From JADYYB01 sp964402985 (GTDB lineage Bacteria; Pseudomonadota; Alphaproteobacteria; Rhizobiales; Kaistiaceae), in assembly GCA_964402985.1 (NCBI GenBank), contig CAYOET010000127.1, positions 1-6,407 on the forward strand: a stretch of 6,407 bases of DNA. The letters run 5' to 3'. A model generated the notes under the pieces. That model was given only the letters and a program-made list of their open reading frames with translations, had not been told where the DNA came from and ran no database searches. This document shows positions 4,953 through 6,407 of the stretch, one piece after another; within the stretch, counting starts at the first letter, position 1, and each line of letters begins with the position of its first letter. The position numbers and the translations under genes are program-made.

Positions 4953-6407
4953 TCAGTTCTGGCGGAGGTAGTTGCTGGCGACGTAGCCCTGGCGGCCGTC
5001 GAAGACGACCTCGCACCAGTTGCTGCAGCTCCTGATCTCGACGCTGGCGCCTTCCGGCACCACGCCGATCACCTGGCCCTCGCGGCTGGGGTTGCTGCGC
5101 ATGTTGACGAAGGCGGTCGCCGTCGCGAGGACCACGTTACCGCCGACATCGTGCGTCGCCACCCGGACCTCCGGAGGCGGCGCGGGCTTGTAGGCCTCGA
5201 GGATGACGCCGGCGCCCGGGCCGCTCGCGGGCTGGCCGCTCTGCCGGTCGATGTAGCGGAGGATCATGCCCTCGGGGACGCGGAAGGCGCGAACCGGCTG
5301 GTCGGCGAGCGCGACCTTCATGAATTCGGTGAAGATCGGCGCGGCCATGGCGCCGCCGGTGTTGCCGACGCCGAGCGAGCGCGGGTCGTCGTAGCCGAGA
5401 TAGACGCCGACCACGAGGTCGGGCGAGAAGCCGACGAACCAGGCGTCGTGGAAGTCGTTGGTCGTGCCGGTCTTGCCGGCGAGCGGCCGGCCGACCTGGC
5501 GCACCACCGTGGCGGTGCCGCGCTGGACGACGCCCTCGAGCATCGAGGTGATCTGGAAGGCGGTCATCGGGTCGAGGATCTGCGGGCTGTTGTCGATGAG
5601 GCGCGGCTCGGGTGCTCCGCCGGTCCAAAAGTCGGCCACGCAGCCTTCGCAAATGCGCTGGTCGGACTGGTAGATCACCGTGCCGTGGCGGTCCTGGATG
5701 TGATCGATGAGGACCGGGGTGACGCGGTGCCCGCCATTGGCGAAGACCGAGTAGCCGGCGGCCATGCGCATCAGCGTGGTCTCGCCGGAGCCGAGCGCCA
5801 TGGAGAGGTGCGGGGCGAGGGTGTCGTAGATGCCGAAGCGCTCGGCGTACTCGACGACGGTGGCCATGCCGAGATCCTGCGCGAGGCGTACGGTCATGAC
5901 GTTGCGCGACAGCTCGATGCCGCTGCGCAGCGTCAGCGGACCGTAGAATTGCTGGCTGTAGTTCTCCGGGCGCCAGGGCGGCAGGCCGGGGCCCTGATTG
6001 ATCTCGATCGGCGCGTCGATGATGATGGAACTCGGCGTGTAGCCGCTGTCGATCGCGGCCGCGTAGACGAAGGGCTTGAACGAGGAGCCCGGCTGGCGAA
6101 GCGCCTGGGTGACGCGGTTGAATTGGCTCTCCGCGAAGCTGAAGCCGCCGACCATGGCGCGCACACGCCCGGTCTCGGGCTCCATCGCGACCATTGCCCC
6201 GTTGATCGCCGGCACCTGGCGGAGGCGATAGGTCGAGAGCGAGGCGGATAGCGGCTCGACATAGATGACGTCGCCGACGCTCAGCACCGACGAGGGCCGG
6301 CCCGCCCAGCGCATCTCGTCTGCCGGGATGCGTCCGGTGATGCGGTCGGGCAGCACGCGTCCGGCGCCGTCGCGGCCCGGCTTGAGGCCGATCTCGGCCC
6401 TGTCGCC
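4953..6407 (-). CDS. mrcA: Penicillin-binding protein 1A, C-terminal part with added SH3 domain (start lies beyond the window)
   Basis: This bifunctional peptidoglycan synthase acts at the periplasmic face of the inner membrane. The frame is open to the window end, giving 484 residues; the N-terminal membrane anchor and glycosyltransferase are outside. Visible first is an OB-like linker domain (about the first 55 residues, ending SVGDVIYVEPL). The transpeptidase follows, with all three active-site motifs: SSFK with the acylated Ser at 6084-6086, SRN (SxN), and KTGTTNDFHDAW (KTG). A Cys pair (ICEGC) lies in the region between SxN and KTG. After the transpeptidase come a Pro/Gly-rich linker (KPAPPPEV) and about 60 residues resembling a bacterial SH3 domain: FVNMRSNPSREGQVIGVVPEG, CSNWCEV, GRQGYVASNYL. 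The TGA stop is 41 bases from the end of the converging activator gene. A GTG at 6354-6356 is internal, not a start. The PBP1A assignment is strong; mrcA (also called ponA) is by family resemblance. Confidence 0.93.
   Translation of the reverse strand, partial: GDRAEIGLKPGRDGAGRVLPDRITGRIPADEMRWAGRPSSVLSVGDVIYVEPLSASLSTYRLRQVPAINGAMVAMEPETGRVRAMVGGFSFAESQFNRVTQALRQPGSSFKPFVYAAAIDSGYTPSSIIIDAPIEINQGPGLPPWRPENYSQQFYGPLTLRSGIELSRNVMTVRLAQDLGMATVVEYAERFGIYDTLAPHLSMALGSGETTLMRMAAGYSVFANGGHRVTPVLIDHIQDRHGTVIYQSDQRICEGCVADFWTGGAPEPRLIDNSPQILDPMTAFQITSMLEGVVQRGTATVVRQVGRPLAGKTGTTNDFHDAWFVGFSPDLVVGVYLGYDDPRSLGVGNTGGAMAAPIFTEFMKVALADQPVRAFRVPEGMILRYIDRQSGQPASGPGAGVILEAYKPAPPPEVRVATHDVGGNVVLATATAFVNMRSNPSREGQVIGVVPEGASVEIRSCSNWCEVVFDGRQGYVASNYLRQN

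Noticed and set aside
4641..6251. Long plus-strand open frame (536 codons) across the PBP1A gene
   Set aside because: It overlaps the activator's 3' end and lies opposite a gene with all transpeptidase motifs. Its product is Asp/Ala/Arg/Val-rich with no domain, the usual shadow of a GC-rich gene.

Overview
The window is a GC-rich stretch of bacterial chromosome with five protein-coding genes, two of them cut by the window edges. The protein types suggest an alphaproteobacterium: an SSB ending in an acidic IPF tail, a penicillin-binding protein 1A of the alphaproteobacterial kind, a dCache-HAMP-GGDEF sensor, and a Cys-containing bacterial SH3 domain of a sort common in that class. I cannot place the genus from this sequence alone. 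There are no tRNA or rRNA genes, insertion sequences, CRISPR arrays or phage genes.

Layout. Bases 1-392 (+) hold the 3' part of ssb. After a 24-base gap, 417-1406 (+) encodes a UDP-glucuronate decarboxylase (UDP-xylose synthase). It converges on a membrane-bound diguanylate cyclase at 1403-3136 (-), and the two stop codons share one CTAG. A region of about 650 bases (3137-3792) without a convincing gene separates the cyclase from a divergently transcribed sigma-54 activator at 3793-4911 (+). This region contains a short AT-rich island, small inverted repeats and one candidate 45-codon ORF with a strong ribosome-binding site. The activator converges, across 41 bases, on the 3' part of a penicillin-binding protein 1A gene (4953-6407, -) that carries an added C-terminal SH3 domain.

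How the genes may fit together. Apart from ssb, the genes share a cell-surface theme. UDP-xylose is a precursor for surface glycans, c-di-GMP commonly controls exopolysaccharide and motility, sigma-54 activators often control such programmes, and PBP1A builds peptidoglycan. That is inference from function. The alternating strands argue against a single operon, and nothing here proves a joint pathway.

I do not see a clearly new system. The points most worth a second look are the SH3 domain fused to PBP1A, the regulator's missing sensory domain combined with its GAFTDA loop, the shared-stop convergent overlap, and the intergenic region between the cyclase and the activator.
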